NCBI RefSeq assembly: GCF_000003815.2
Contig: NC_049986.1
Span: 5,270,030 to 5,334,029 of the forward strand
Origin: Branchiostoma floridae
Taxonomy: Eukaryota; Chordata; Leptocardii; Amphioxiformes; Branchiostomatidae
Reading direction: 5' to 3'
DNA length: 64,000 nucleotides
The notes below the pieces were generated by a model. The model worked only from the letters and a program-made list of their open reading frames with translations, was not told the origin of the DNA and did no database searches. The position numbers were made by a program, and so were the translations under genes. Position 1 is the first letter of the stretch, and each line of letters starts with the position of its first letter. Below are positions 32,640-45,177 of the stretch, piece after piece.

Positions 32640-33690
32640 ATGTTGGTGGTGGTTAACGTAGAGCAGAAAGAACAGGGGGCCTAACTGCGGAACTCCAGAG
32701 GTGACCTTGACGGTTCCACCGTAAAGGACAACCTAAGGAACCTAAAAAATTCTCTCCCTAAGCCAAGACTGAAGGAGGCCAGATATGCCACAGTGCTTAA
32801 GCTTGCTCAGCAGACGTTCGTGAGGAACAGTATTGAATGCCTTGCTAAAGTCAAGCACAGCAGCATTGACCTGTCTGTTCTGGTCCATGTTTTTGGCCAA
32901 GCCTTGAAGAGTTGACTCTCAGAGGACAGACCCTTCATGTTGTGCTGGGGACAGAATGCCATGAGAGTCTAGATATTTCATCATGTGGCTGTGCACGATG
33001 TGTTCAAGCACGTTACCACACAGACCGAGTCAGGGCCTATACTATAGCTTGCAGGCAAGGTTCTGTCCCCCTTATTGAAGATTGGAGCAATATTAGCTGT
33101 TCTTCAGTCTTCAGGAACATCTCCCATGGATATTGCCTGGGAGAATATTACCTGTAATATTGGCGCAATTTGCTCGGCTACAGTCTTCAGATGAAGTCGC
33201 GTGGCGCAGAGGCGGCATTTGTGCCTCGTGACCGAGAGGTTGCGGGTTCGAATCCGACTGCGTGTCACCGATCTTGTGCCCTTGGGAAAGGCACTTTACA
33301 CGACTTTCCTCACTATGCTCAGGTGAAAATGAGTAGCCGGTGCAATGGCCTAGTGGGTAGAGTGTTCGCCTGGCATTCGGAAGGTCGTGAGTTCGATCCC
33401 GGCCGAGTCATACCAAAGACTTTAAAAATGGTACATGCTGCTTTCTCTGCTTAGCACTCAGCATTCGGGAAAGAGTATGGAAGTTGAACACACACCACTA
33501 CCAGTGGACTAGCCCCCTGCTGTAGTGATTGCGTTGTGTGTGGCCCAGGGCTAACAAAACAGAGATGGGCACCACCCTATGCTCCAGAAATGGGCACTGC
33601 CCTTGGCGCAGGAAGGGTTTAACTTTTTTTAACAGTCTTCAGGAGGCAAGGTAGTATTCCGTCTGGTCTTGTGTTAGGTATTTCACCTGG
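32640..33690 (-). pseudogene. LINE reverse transcriptase remnant, split by a SINE
   Basis: Minus-strand fragments in RT order: RPDGILPCLLKT, then (after the SINE) AEQIAPILQVIFSQAISMGD, ANIAPIFNKGDRTLPASY, MMKYLDSHGILSPAQH, AAVLDFSKAFNTVPHERLLS and KLKHCGISG, KVTSGVPQLGPL. The FSKAFNTV and SGVPQ words mark RT motifs A and B of CR1/L2/Jockey-type LINEs. Stops and frameshifts are numerous. Confidence 0.85.
33191..33631 (+). mobile_element. Dimeric tRNA-derived SINE with 11-base target duplication
   Basis: Two tRNA-like heads: GTGGCGCAGAGGCGG / GGGTTCGAATCCG near 33197-33256 and ATGGCCTAGTGGGTAGAG / GAGTTCGATCCC near 33344-33402, with a linker containing GTGCCCTTGGGAAAGGCACT. The whole unit is flanked by ACAGTCTTCAG (33180-33190 and 33632-33642) and splits a LINE frame. 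Both promoter boxes look intact in each head. Confidence 0.88.
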
Positions 33691-33876
33691 CTAAATTGGC
33701 ATTTTGACCTTCCATTATTTTTCATTAAGGAATTGAGAAAGAATTGAGTCGTAACGAATATTGATAGATGGGTATGAAAGAATTCTAAATCTGATTTTTT
33801 GGGGCCATATGGATGACGTCATCAGATTTTATTGCCCCTAATATTATTTTTTTCTATGAGAAAATACAGCACTTTG

Positions 33877-34767
33877 GTAACATGCATTGGCATAATACCG
33901 GTCATAAGCCTTATACCGGTCAATTAAAAATAGTGGAACTTAAAGAGATCTACACATGCAACAATAGTTATTTCTGAGGTATGCACACTTCAGACATCTA
34001 GGTGTCCAATACATAATTTACAAAGCATCGATAACAATGCATTCGAAGACAACAAGGCCAAAAGTTTTCAGGTCATTTTCGGGGCGGGCGAGCTCGTCGT
34101 GGGACAAACACACTGTCACGTTCATCGCCAGATTTGTAGATAATAATCACATGTGCTCACGGCACAAGACGAGCATGATTCAACAGCAATCTTGAATTTC
34201 TTTTGGTGACCTACAACTCGTGTAAAAGTGTGAGGAACCGTTGCATAATAGCCCGGATCTACGGCTGAATGGGTCAAATTGAACGTACGCCGCCATTTTC
34301 CCGCCATTTTTAATGCTACGGCCAGCAGTAAAGTTTTACGTCATAGCGGTTGTGACGGACCAAAATTAAATGAAAATTCTTGTCAGTATACGCCCATTTT
34401 TTCATGACTTTTTGTATGCTCATGCAGATTTTTGTTTTGTGCAACTACTAACAGGAAAGAAAGGAACAACAGAGGATGAATAAAGGTACATAGCGGCAGT
34501 TAATTGTGCCGTGTCTCGTTCGACCGGTATAGTGCACCCCCTTCCAACCACGTGCCCGTTCTCCGTGCAATTCCGCGGTGTGTTCCAATTACGATATTAT
34601 GTTTTTAGCAGGACCAGAGAGACAAAATAATTTACACAGAAGAAGTGGCAAAGGTAAGCTGTAACAGCAACATGTAACTGGAGAAAATGATGCGTTGATC
34701 ATTTGCCAAATTAGCATTGCTTGAGAAATTGCAGTAAACCGACCGGTATTATGCCAATGGATGTTAC
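33877..34767 (+). mobile_element. Inverted-repeat DNA element, family 1, copy 3
   Basis: Ends GTAACATGCATTGGCATAA and CCAATGGATGTTAC are near mirrors. The body matches 27031-27909 in the same orientation and 275-1166 in reverse. It ends about 200 bases from exon 2. Confidence 0.87.
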
Positions 34768-34970
34768 ATACCACTGCAATGAAGTATGTTTTCCATGTGC
34801 ATAATGACGAAAGCTACAAACTCACGTTTGCACAAATTGATTTCTTCTAATGATCTGTAGTAATTAGAAAATGATTTTGATCTAACTAAAAAAATCATTT
34901 TCTATCAAATAACTACAGAGTAACTATTTTCCTGTACTAGAAGTAGACCCTTCTCCAGTCCAGAGCTCAC

Positions 34971-35083
34971 CTTGATTGCTCCAACACTCATCTCAGGACA
35001 GTCCCCACCTCCCTGTACATACAACTCCCTCAGCTCCTGCTGAAACTCTTCTGGATCTGTGGTGATGATCACAGGGCCAATAT
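34971..35083 (-). CDS. HMCN1-like: Hemicentin exon 2: vWA domain, GGDCPE segment
   Basis: Reads [20 protein letters not shown] then [17 protein letters not shown], nearly the vertebrate hemicentin sequence at this place. The TTD threonine and the GGDCPE loop belong to the vWA metal-ion site. The acceptor is ttgttgcag and the donor gtgagc. Phase 1 in joins exon 1 to give the Asp of HDPD; phase 0 out. The two GT/AG boundaries and the residue-by-residue match make this exon secure. Confidence 0.95.
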
Positions 35084-35699
35084 CTGCAACAAATATCAGA
35101 CATGTTCTGTTGTTCTGTGCTTGCTCAGTTCCCAACAAGAGTTTGAAAATTTTACCTACATGCCTCTGTGAAATATTTACATTAAAAGTTCCACTAAACT
35201 GTATATGTACAATGTATACTATGTCTTGCTTAGTTGTACATAGTCATGGCTCGAAATACTGGGTTTTTGTGCACCCATACATACATTTTGTGCACCCAAA
35301 ATATAGGAGCTGTGTACCCCATTTTTTTCTGTGGGCGCACAAGGTGCACTAGTAAACACCATATTGACATCTTTGTGTTAGAAAGATGATAAAATGTCAT
35401 AGTACCTGTTCAAGAATTTGAAGTTGGAATTTATGTTCATCTATATATTTTTCAATGCTCCAAAACTGTGTGCATGCCAAACAAACAGCAAGTGCCGCAC
35501 ACTAGCCGACTTCCGGGTTCCACAGGTAACTCTGGACATGAGAACACTGACTGAACACGTGTTCGAAACATGACAAATCATGTTTCAGGAGTCTTTTGGA
35601 ACATCCTATGATAACTGCTGAGACGTGACCACATCATCACGATCTCTGGGTCAGAAATCGTGCAAATGTCAAAGCAAGTACATTATGTATCCCTGTTCC

Positions 35700-36526
35700 T
35701 ACTTCTGTTCAAATTACTCATTACCTCCATGAAAAATGGAGGTATAGTTTTTGGTGTGCTGTGTGTCGGTCTGTGTGTTTGTTTGCGTTTCCGGATATTT
35801 GTGGTCAGCATAACTCAAGAGCCTCTAGTTTTTGATGTGTCTGTGTGTCTGTCTGTGTATCTGTCTGTGTGTTTGTTTGTGTTCCCGGACATTTGTGGTC
35901 AGCATAACTCAAGAACCTCTTCATGGATTGTAATGATATTTGGTATATGGGTAGGGGTTGGGAAGACGAAGGTCATGATCAGGGTCCATTTTGGCCCCCC
36001 TGGTGTGTGACCTTGGTACTGCAGCAGAATTTTTGAACTTTTGGATCTTTTGACCTGGACATGCTATGGTCTTCATTTTTTGGTGGTAGATGGCTTGTGA
36101 TGTAAGGAAGAAGTGATGTATGTTTGGGCCCCCTAGCTCTGGAACTGCAGGGGCAATTTTGTGAAGATCTTTCAAGCAGCATAACGGAGTATAGGAATGG
36201 TGGATTTCCATGATATTAAGCATGCAGGCATCTTTGGCTGAGATGTAAATAATGAGGCACATATTATGCAAATGTGGACTTAAATTGCATACATAATGAC
36301 AAAAATCTATATTTACAGTGTTTTCCATTATAATAATGAAGACCTTTATTGCACATTTTTGCCCCACTGGGTTAAGTACAGGTCACACGGTAAGAATCAC
36401 ATATATGTAACAATGGAAACAATCATACACATCTATATATATGTAGATGTGCGTCTAATCTATTCTAGGACATTCGACTACCTCTCGCTTCTTGGTAATT
36501 GTATAGATGTAGCTAGCTGTATGGTT
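35700..36526 (+). repeat. Dispersed repeat family R, part
   Basis: Begins TACCTCCATG...ATGGAGGT and shows the family words CTCAAGAACCTCTTCATGGA, GGTATATGGGTAG, CCCCCTAG and TGCAAATG. It runs into a gap and a LINE; the matching right end (TTTCATGGAGGTATGAGGTC) may be that near 41535. Confidence 0.5.
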
Positions 36527-36626
36527 NNNNNNNNNNNNNNNNNNNNNNNNNNNNNNNNNNNNNNNNNNNNNNNNNNNNNNNNNNNNNNNNNNNNNNNNNN
36601 NNNNNNNNNNNNNNNNNNNNNNNNNN
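36527..36626. other. Assembly gap (100 N)
   Basis: Run of exactly 100 N, at the 3' end of the LINE in intron 1; length probably nominal. Confidence 1.
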
Positions 36627-39600
36627 ACTATTCAAGTATATAAATTTCTCTTTACTATTCAAGAGTCTAAAGTGGGGATATTTGCTTAACACATAGTCAA
36701 ATAAAATGCTCCTATCGCTATCATACAAAGGACAATCCATAGTAAAATGTACTTCATCTTCCACTTTCCCTACAAAATTGGCATATTCTTTGCTCTAGAG
36801 GAGTGTGGTTATGTCTTCCTAAATCGATTCAATATTTGTGGCAACTGATTCTTAGTTTTGTGATGGTAGATCTGTGTCGTACATTGGCAATCTTAAGATA
36901 TTCTTCTTCTTTATAAGATTGTTTTAATAGTCTGTATGTTCGTAGTTTGTTTTTTGCAGTCGCAACTCTTTTATCCTTGTGGATTTCAGATAGAAAGGTC
37001 TGGAAATAAATATCTTTTAAACGTTGATAGATTGATGAAATAATTTGAGGTGTACTTGAGACTGTTGACTGGGCATTTTGCCAGACGAAAGCATAGCCAC
37101 ATTTCTCTAGAGTGTTGCGTACTTCAGAGGCCCAACATTTCGAACCTGATGCTTCTAAATCCATTTGGCACAAGAGAGCATCTGCTTGAAGGCTGTCAGC
37201 TGGCACGTTCTTGCAAAGTCGAATGAAATACTTGATTGTATTTAGGGAGGCCTCCAGATGAATGGGGTACCTCCCTAGTTCTGCCTAGTGCTGAGAGATT
37301 ACTAGCTGTTTGGGGGACATTGAGTGAATATTTACAATATTTTAGGTGTACAGATACAATGGGACAATTTTTGGGACTTTTGAGAGATCCCCATATTTCG
37401 GACCCATAAAGTAATATAGGTTTAATACAAGAGTCGAAAATCTTGTTTTTAACAGCTAGTGGGCAATCGGCTTTGTCAAGTTTTAGATTTTAGACCCTTG
37501 TTTCTTAGATGTTTGTTGTTGGCCTTGAAAGTGCCAGCTGCACTTACCACTATAACTAGATAACAATATGACATCACAATTTCAATTACATTACCATTAA
37601 ACAAAAAGAAACAATTCTTTGGCAATCTACCTCCCTTGGTGAAGACAATAATCTTGGTCTTTTTTAAATTCACCTTCAGGTTCCAATGTTTACAATATCT
37701 TTCTAATCTAACTAGACATGATTGCAAGCCTTGTTGAGACTCGGAAAACAATACAAGATCATCTGCATACAAAAGACACGGTACATTCCTATTGTGTAAA
37801 CTAGGAGAGTTGCAACAAATATCATCAAACTCAGATTTTATATCGCTAATAAATAAATTAAACAAAGTTGGACTTAAATTACAGCCTTGTCGGACCCCAC
37901 AGTTAGTTAAAAAAGGCTCTGTAAGGCCGCCGTTGGTTTTAATGCAATTTGTAGTTTTTGAGTACATGTTTTTTATTGTCTTTAAGAATTTTCCTCCTAT
38001 TCCAAGGTTGTTTAGTTTGAAAATAGACCTGCTCGCCAAATGTCAAAAGCTTTGCTGAAATCCACAAAACATGCATAAATTTTTGCATTTTTGCTTAGGT
38101 ATTTGCTGACTAAAGTGGTTAACACAAACAATTTATCAGATGTTCTAAAATTTTTCCTAAAACCGGCCTGTTGACGTTTGAAAAGGCTGTACTGTTCTGC
38201 ATAATTGACAAGACTATTGTTTAAAATAGAGGTGAATAATTTTCCTAAGCAACTAATGATTGATATTCCCCGGTAGTTATCAGGGAGTGAGGTATCGCCA
38301 GATTTATGTATGGGTACGATATGGCTGAGGGACCAATCGTCGGGAAAATAACCGTTCTGTAAGCAGGAGTTAAATAGGTGTAGTAATGGGTTCTGTAGGA
38401 TTTGTTTACCGCATTTCAACATTTCATTTGTTACCATGTCGCTGCTACTAGATTTATTGTTCTTTAGGTTTGAGATTGCCGTGTTTAATTCTTCAGCTGT
38501 TATCGGGGAGTCTAGTGTGGAGTTTTCTACAGGTGTGAGAGGAGATTGGGGATGCATTTGGGCGTTTACAGGGGTAGAGAGGTCAATTTCAGAATTGTTA
38601 ATAGCGTCAGTCGAGCATTTGTCAACTGCACTAAAATGTTCCAACCACACCTCATTTGATATTTGGGAATTTTGTTGCGTTTTATCTGGTTTAAGTTTGT
38701 TAATTAGTTTTCAAAAGGCATTTGGATCTTTTTCCCTAAGGGAAGAAAGTTGGTCCATGATTTGCTGGTGAAAGTCTCTCTTTTTCTTTCTTAATAATAG
38801 TTTTCTATACTCCTTCTTTCTTCTGAAGAACTTTCCTCTAACATATGAGTTTGACGGATTTTTCTCAAGTAACAAGGCCAAGTTATTCAATTCGCGTTTC
38901 ATTTCAGTACAGCTTTTATCGTACCATTTTTTATTTCGGACTTTTTGTGAACGCTTTTTATTGACTCTAACATATAATGATTTGTGCCCGACGTCCATCA
39001 GCACTGAGTTTAAGTCGGAAACGTAGTTTGCAATATCTGTCTTTGCGTTTTTTGTTTCTTTTACTGACATAGCATTTAACTTGTCTATTATATGAGGTTG
39101 GCTAAGGGATTCAAGAAATTTTTGTGCTGAGTTTTCGTTCCAACGGAATCGTTTCGGGAGTGGTTTTGTGTTTGGATTTTTATTTTTTGTCTTGTTGTTG
39201 TGGATAAATGGCGCTGTGCGAATTATTACTGATAGCATGTTATGGTCGGAAAATATGGTTAGGGGGTTTACGCGAAATAGAGATAATTCAAATAATGGCT
39301 GGCTGGCCATCATATAGTCTACCGTACTGTCTACGGTACTACTTCCGTTAGGTTGGTGGCAAGTAAAATTGTCCTGCAGGTCACCGGCTACTCTACCGTT
39401 AAGGACTCTAAGATTCGCTTGAATACACAAGTCAGTAAGAAATCTGCCAAACTTATTAGGAGAAGCTTTATCCATGTGTTGTCTGTCCTGATTATGATTT
39501 GGGGGATTGTTTGGTATGTTTTCATGAAAGGTGTCGTCTTCTACAAAGTCATTTAAATTTCCAAGTCGGGAGTTAAAGTCACCACCTAGAAGGATAAAGC

Positions 39601-40051
39601 CCTTGGTATTATATTTTTAAATCTCCTCTTCTAGGATTTCGATCACGTGGTTTTCGGCAAATTTGTGAGTTTTAGATGTACTTGGACTGATATAAACGGA
39701 ACAGATAAACAGATCTTTGGATAACCCCAGTAGCTTTCGATCTACTCGCACCCAGAGAACATCTGTCGATTTTGATGGTAGCTGTTTAACATAATGTTTG
39801 TATTGGTCTTTAAAGAAAAATATTATACCTCCAGAATACCGTCTTGCTCGTTTGTTCTTTTCCCGATGTAAGTGAAAGTAACTGTAGTTAGGGATGTTGA
39901 TTTTTGTTTTGTCAGAGCTCCACGTCTCAATAAGCGAGATAAAGTCGAAATTGTTTACATGGGACAAGAAATCTAAATCATCTAATTTTGATCCTAAACC
40001 GTGTACGTTCCAACAACAGAAACTCTTATTTCCTCCTGGGAACACCTTCAT
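36627..40051 (-). pseudogene. Non-LTR retrotransposon (LINE), near full length but broken
   Basis: Starts MKVFPGGNKSFCCWNVHGLG at 40051: an APE-type endonuclease (WNVHGLG, ISLIETW, GGDFNSRLGN, SDHNMLS). Then RT: PIHKSGDTSLPDNYRGISII, QQAGFRKNFRTSDKLFVL, CFVDFSKAFD, NCGVRQGCNLSPTLFNLFIS, CLLYADDLVLFSE, then a C-terminal part with VEDE-HF-C-like zinc residues (MEDEVHFTMDCPLYDSDRS). One frame is broken by TAA at 39617-39619 and TGA at 38711-38713, and shifted near 38030; more breaks follow RT. The 3' end is lost in the gap. Clade not assigned. Same strand as the host gene, inside intron 1. Confidence 0.92.
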
Positions 40052-40198
40052 ATCAGAGACGGTTCAAAGAAATGTAAAAAATTAAAATATTGTGTCCTTA
40101 TCCTAGCCGAATCTACAAAAATTAACAACTACCGATATGCATTATTGTCATCATAATTTTTAAATCCTATTTCTTACTAAGCAGTTACCAATAAAGGG

Positions 40199-40417
40199 TT
40201 AATGCCCCGGCCCGAGGTGTATATGGTGAGATAATCCCTGGTCAGGTGCGATAACCACCGAATAAACCACCGAGTGAGCGTAGCATTGCTACTGGCCAGG
40301 GAAAGTCCCGAATAAACCACCGAGTGAGCGTAGCGAACGAGGTGGTTTATGAGGTGGTTATCGCACCTGACCAGGGATTATCTCACCATATACACCGAGG
40401 ATAAGGCGGGGCATTAA
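40199..40417. mobile_element. Fold-back element with CCACCGAGTGAGCG repeats
   Basis: The left arm (TTAATGCCCC...TATATGGTGAGATAATCCC) mirrors the right arm ending GGGGCATTAA. The centre has two copies of AATAAACCACCGAGTGAGCG. A shorter relative lies at 46833-46931. Confidence 0.85.
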
Positions 40418-40839
40418 CGTTATTATCATATAGCCTACACAAACTGACCCATTTAAGCAACAAATTCCTTTATAATACATACATCCTTTATTCAAGACTT
40501 CCAAGGCTTGACATAATGACAAATTCCCTTCTGCTGGGACAAGTGTGTTGCTATTTCATCCTAAGTTATAGTTGTACATATTCAATAAATTTGAAGGAAT
40601 GTGAACAGTAATAATGTTTGGATCAAGGTCGGTTTCAAGGCTTTAAATACTAACAAAGATGTCGATTCATTATGTTACTTGTTAAATGGAACTGGACCAT
40701 TACAATGGACTTGGTCCCCATGTAACTCTAACATAGACTGCACACTGTACAAAGCATTCCTTTCTGCTGGGACAAGTGTGTTGCTATTTATGTGGGCGAA
40801 GCCACACATTTAGTATTCTCTACAGATATTCCAACCGGA

Positions 40840-41110
40840 AATCAGAAAAAATGGAAGCTGTAAACATGCACTCCACGTTTCAAGCTTTTTGATTGGCTTA
40901 CAGTCGCACTTTCTCGGTTTTACGTCAGAGGTGAACCTATCAACGCACAGAACACAATCGGCATCGACTTTGATAATAACCAATCAGAACTCAGAAAAAA
41001 ATGGAAGCTGTCAACATATACTCCGCGTTTCCAGCTTTTTGATTGGGACAAAGTCGCGGACTGTCTCGGGTGTACGCAGAACTGAACCAATCAACGCACA
41101 GGACACAAAA
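40840..41110. repeat. Imperfect tandem repeat, about 130-base unit
   Basis: GAAAAAATGGAAGCTGT...CCAGCTTTTTGATTGG occurs at about 40846-40895 and 40996-41045, each followed by AAGTCGC/CAGTCGC...CAACGCACAG. Confidence 0.65.
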
Positions 41111-41225
41111 TGGCATTCGGCATGCAGTTTGACAATACTTTCGCAGCTGAGACGACCAAACAGGCGCTCAAGGAAGAAGTTGCCCGCCATGGAATGAACG
41201 AGATTGATAAATTTTCACACAAAAA

Positions 41226-41325
41226 NNNNNNNNNNNNNNNNNNNNNNNNNNNNNNNNNNNNNNNNNNNNNNNNNNNNNNNNNNNNNNNNNNNNNNNNNNN
41301 NNNNNNNNNNNNNNNNNNNNNNNNN
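41226..41325. other. Assembly gap (100 N)
   Basis: Run of exactly 100 N in intron 1. Confidence 1.
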
Positions 41326-41618
41326 GTAAGATACGTAGTTTGTGGTAGGTGGGAGATTAGCAGATACCAATTATGCAAATAAGTCTCTAATTTGCATAGA
41401 ATCAATGTGAAAGTGTCCTAATTCATCTAAGCACATGTAAATGATTGCATTGTCAACATTGTGACCTGTGTAAGGAGTACATAATCAAGCATAAATCATG
41501 CAGATATGAAAGTCATTAGCATAATCTGAATATTTCATGGAGGTATGAGGTCTCCGAACTTTGAACTTGTTTGCAAGGCTTAGGTCTAAATAAGATTGCA
41601 TAAAATACAATTGTGTCC

Positions 41619-42224
41619 GGGAACGGGTTTTCTGCGCGTTAAAAATCTGCGCGCGCGTTAAAAATCTGCGCGTTAAAAAATTAAGATGTGTAATGAGAAA
41701 GTCTTAGGCAGTAAAATGTGACCCCATTATATGATTTTACATCTGTTACCTGAATTTTTGGTTTGAAAAGCCCCTAATTTTTAGGTCCCTTGGGAATAGG
41801 CTAATTTGCATATCCAGAAGATTTCAAAATCACTTGAATTAGACACAAATACTTGGAAAAATTACTAGTGTGAGGCTTTATATCATAAGATATAACTGCT
41901 TGAGGCTTTTTTTCCATTCTACAAGCTTCATTTCATCTTTTCTCAAGCAGATTGTTTCACATGCAAATATCAACCTTTGTTGCGCGTTAAAACTTAATGT
42001 TTAAAAATCACTTTAAAACTCCTGGAAAGGGATATTTGTACTCTAGAATGCAACAATATGATACTTAATTTCATTTTGTGCTATCTTCTTCAAGCTTTTA
42101 AGTTTAAAACTGTAAAAAAAATTTCAAATCCCCAGGGAATCAGCTAATTTGCATATTTTAACGCTCAGGTTTTTAACGCGCAAGTGTTAACGCGCAAATT
42201 TTAACGCGCACAGAACCCCAACCC
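41619..42224. mobile_element. Mutator-like non-autonomous element with 9-base target duplication
   Basis: Left end GGGAACGGGTTTTCTGCGCG and right end CGCGCACAGAACCCCAACCC mirror each other. ATTGTGTCC flanks both sides (41610-41618 and 42225-42233). Several GCGCGTTAA words sit just inside each end. 606 bases, no transposase. A 9-base duplication with GGG ends fits Mutator-like elements. Confidence 0.8.
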
Positions 42225-42577
42225 ATTGTGTCCTATTATTGCATTCTACATAATACCTTCTTCTTTTACCTTAAGAGACTTTGATTTTAAAGTGATATCC
42301 AAATGTTAAGTTTTCCTGCACAAAAATGGCATTTCTGCTGCAGTACCAAGGTCACATACCAGGAGACCCAAAATTGACCTTGACCTTTGTCTTCCCAACC
42401 CCTACCCACGTACCAAATATCATAGTAATACAGATGCCTTCATCCCGAAGATGGTATCCAGGTATCCAGCATTATCCAGGTAATACAACAATACAACCAG
42501 AGGTTCTAGAGTTGTGCTGGTAAGTTGTGGTAACAAATATCCGGAAACACAGTCACACACACACACCAAAAACTACA

Positions 42578-43500
42578 ACGGGGGCCGCCCTAAGATGCTA
42601 CGTTGTTTTACGCGCTCGAACTCTCGGCGCTCCATCACTAGATTAAGGAATGCATTCATAGTATCATACGGTTCATGAACCCTTCACCCTCTGCGTTACA
42701 ACTGGCAAACACCGAGGACGTTATCGTGAATGTAACTTCCGATTTTGAGCTGCATTAGACAGTGCGCCCTAACTTGTCATGCTTTGGTAATTTCCTCTCT
42801 TCAAAAGCTGGTGACCAATTTAGATAAAGATAAATAAAAATTCTAATTTAATGATAGTATTAGCTTTCTTTTGACAGTAGAATTGTGATTGTGATTGTGG
42901 GTGCTTCTTGTCTCCCGCGAAGAGGGCTGAATCTATCACAATCCAAGTCGTGTTTTCATGGGAAATGGGCGAAATACACTGAATGCGGCGGCCCGACTAA
43001 CACAATCATTACGAAAAACGACAACGCCAAAATTACAAAAAAACTCTGTACGCATTGGGCAACATATTCGACATCACTCTGTGAAGTTTCATTTTTTCCA
43101 AGTTACATTTGGTAGAGTAAGTCAGTAACAAATCTTTGGGCCGTTCGCTCATCTGCCACTTTCAGGGCCACAGTCCCTGGGGAAAACAATGGCGGTGGTG
43201 CTTATGTTGTTTTTTCTATTGCCAGTCTTCTACTCTAATCTCCAAGCAGATCCTTGAGTGCCATAAGATAGTATCAAAGCTGGCCAAGGAGTGTAGCCGG
43301 CTAAGGGAGTCAAACGGGCACCGGAAGTGAATGTGTAAGTATTTTTTAACGGAAAAAACAGCTGTTTGTTCGGACTTGGTTTATTTACCTTTCTAATCAT
43401 CATAGTCAGTGGTAACAAACACGGCGTACTTATGCATAATAAGATTAGCAAAAAATCCGTGCCATCTTAGGGCAGGACGCATCTTAGGGCAGCCCCATTA
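42578..43500. mobile_element. Inverted-repeat DNA element, family 3, copy 2
   Basis: Ends GGGGCCGCCCTAAGATGC and GCATCTTAGGGCAGCCCC mirror each other. The right end also has a second CCATCTTAGGGC. Related in reverse orientation to 11721-12843. A CTCCAAGCAGATCC stretch near 43230 may be a further insertion. Confidence 0.8.
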
Positions 43501-43587
43501 CGTCCATTTTTCATATGTCCTCCAATGCTTACAGTTACTCTAGTCATCTCCGCTATATTAGGGTCAATGTCAAAATGATTCATATCT

Positions 43588-44330
43588 CCATGAAATGTCA
43601 TGGAGGTTATTCCTTCGTAAAACGAAGGTTTGTAGTCAGTGCTGTTTTTATGTCAGTGGGTCGTTTGTCAGCCTGATAACTGGGGAACGCGTGGATGAAT
43701 TGTTTTGATATTTCGTATGTGGGTAGGATTAGACATGACAAAGGAATGGTAGGAATTGCTTTACGGCAGGGCGCTCTGGCGGCGTGTTATGGTACTGCAG
43801 CGGAACTTCCGGTTTTGCTATTTTTTGTTTGGGACTTGTTTGGGTGATGATTTTTAAGTGGTAGGTAGCTGTGTAAAAGCATAGTAAGGTGTGTAAGTTT
43901 TGGCCACCTAGGGGTTTCGCAGGGGCGGTGAAATTAATTCTTGTTTTAGGTTTTGAGAAGGAATAATGAAAGCAGGGGTTGATGGATCTCAATGACTGTA
44001 GGTATGCAGATAGCTTACGTAATAATGTACATAATTGTATACTTGTTATGCAAATCAAGTGGTAATTTGCATGATACAATAGGTATGTGTAGAAACCTCA
44101 TATAGGGCATGTCTGTGAACAGTCCAGCATCGTAAGACCATGACAGATTGATCTGATATTTCGTATGTGGGTAGTTCTTGAGAAGGAGAAGAAACGTACG
44201 AGGTGTTTGTTCGTCTAGTGGCTTCTGACGGTTTTGCAGGGGATGTTTGTACGTGGAAAATGGGTTTTACAGTGGCCCTGAGTGGGTATTACGCAATCGT
44301 GCTATATTTAGGTGCTGCTACCACGCTGCA
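43588..44330 (+). repeat. Dispersed repeat family R, part
   Basis: Begins with the palindrome CTCCATGAAATGTCATGGAG and has the family words TTTCGTATGTGGGTAG, TACTGCAGCGGAACTTCCGG and TGCAAATCAAGTGG. No protein frame is kept. Confidence 0.55.
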
Positions 44331-45177
44331 CTTACCCCGTCTCCACAGGAAGTGACCCCAAAAGTCAACAAAAAATGGTACTATAGGGACAGTACATTAT
44401 ACATGGTGGGGTGTACGTGTTTCCCATAAGATTTGATAATCTGTACACCAAGAATAAGAGCAATGATGATATTGTATACAGGGGCATATATTATAAGTTT
44501 TAAAAGGGTTGTACATGTAACAGTTACTACCGGTACAATACATTGTTGAAAAAAGCAGGGTTTGTTTTTCACAGTAACTTGTAGTCATTAATGAGATTGT
44601 TTATAGGGATTGTACATTAGCCATATGGGATACACAATGTAGTGGACTGCATTGTGAAACAAACAATGTTACATGATCATTGTTGCAAGCAACAAGTCGA
44701 AAATAATTATCTGTATTGCAGCAGTTGTATATTATACTTAAAGGGGTTGTACAAGAAAACTATATTACTTTGTGGAAACGTCCATGCAATGTATTAAGCC
44801 GTCAATATTGACATGTTTTATCTCGATAGTCCATTATTCACATTGGAAGTATATAACGTACTACATTGCTGAGCTAGGTAGCAATTTGCATATTTGATAT
44901 CCATATATATATATCTATAGATATCTCTTTATTTCAGTTACAAATGTAATACATGTACGTTTGACTGTCCTGTTATGAAATGCTGCGGATTGATTAATTG
45001 TGCAAACTAGCCCCTGGTTTGCATAAAATACTTGATTATAGAAGGCATCCCCCAAGTTACCTAGAGATCAAAAAGCATGACGATCCGTCAACCCTTCCCG
45101 TGTTATTACCCTCCAAAGGAATGATGCAATTACGCACGTGCGTAAGACTTGTTGTAAATTCCGGGAATTTTTACCAA

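Noticed and set aside
33191-33410. Two true tRNA genes
   Set aside because: Promoter boxes are present but the cloverleaf ends do not pair, and both lie inside one unit with a target duplication.
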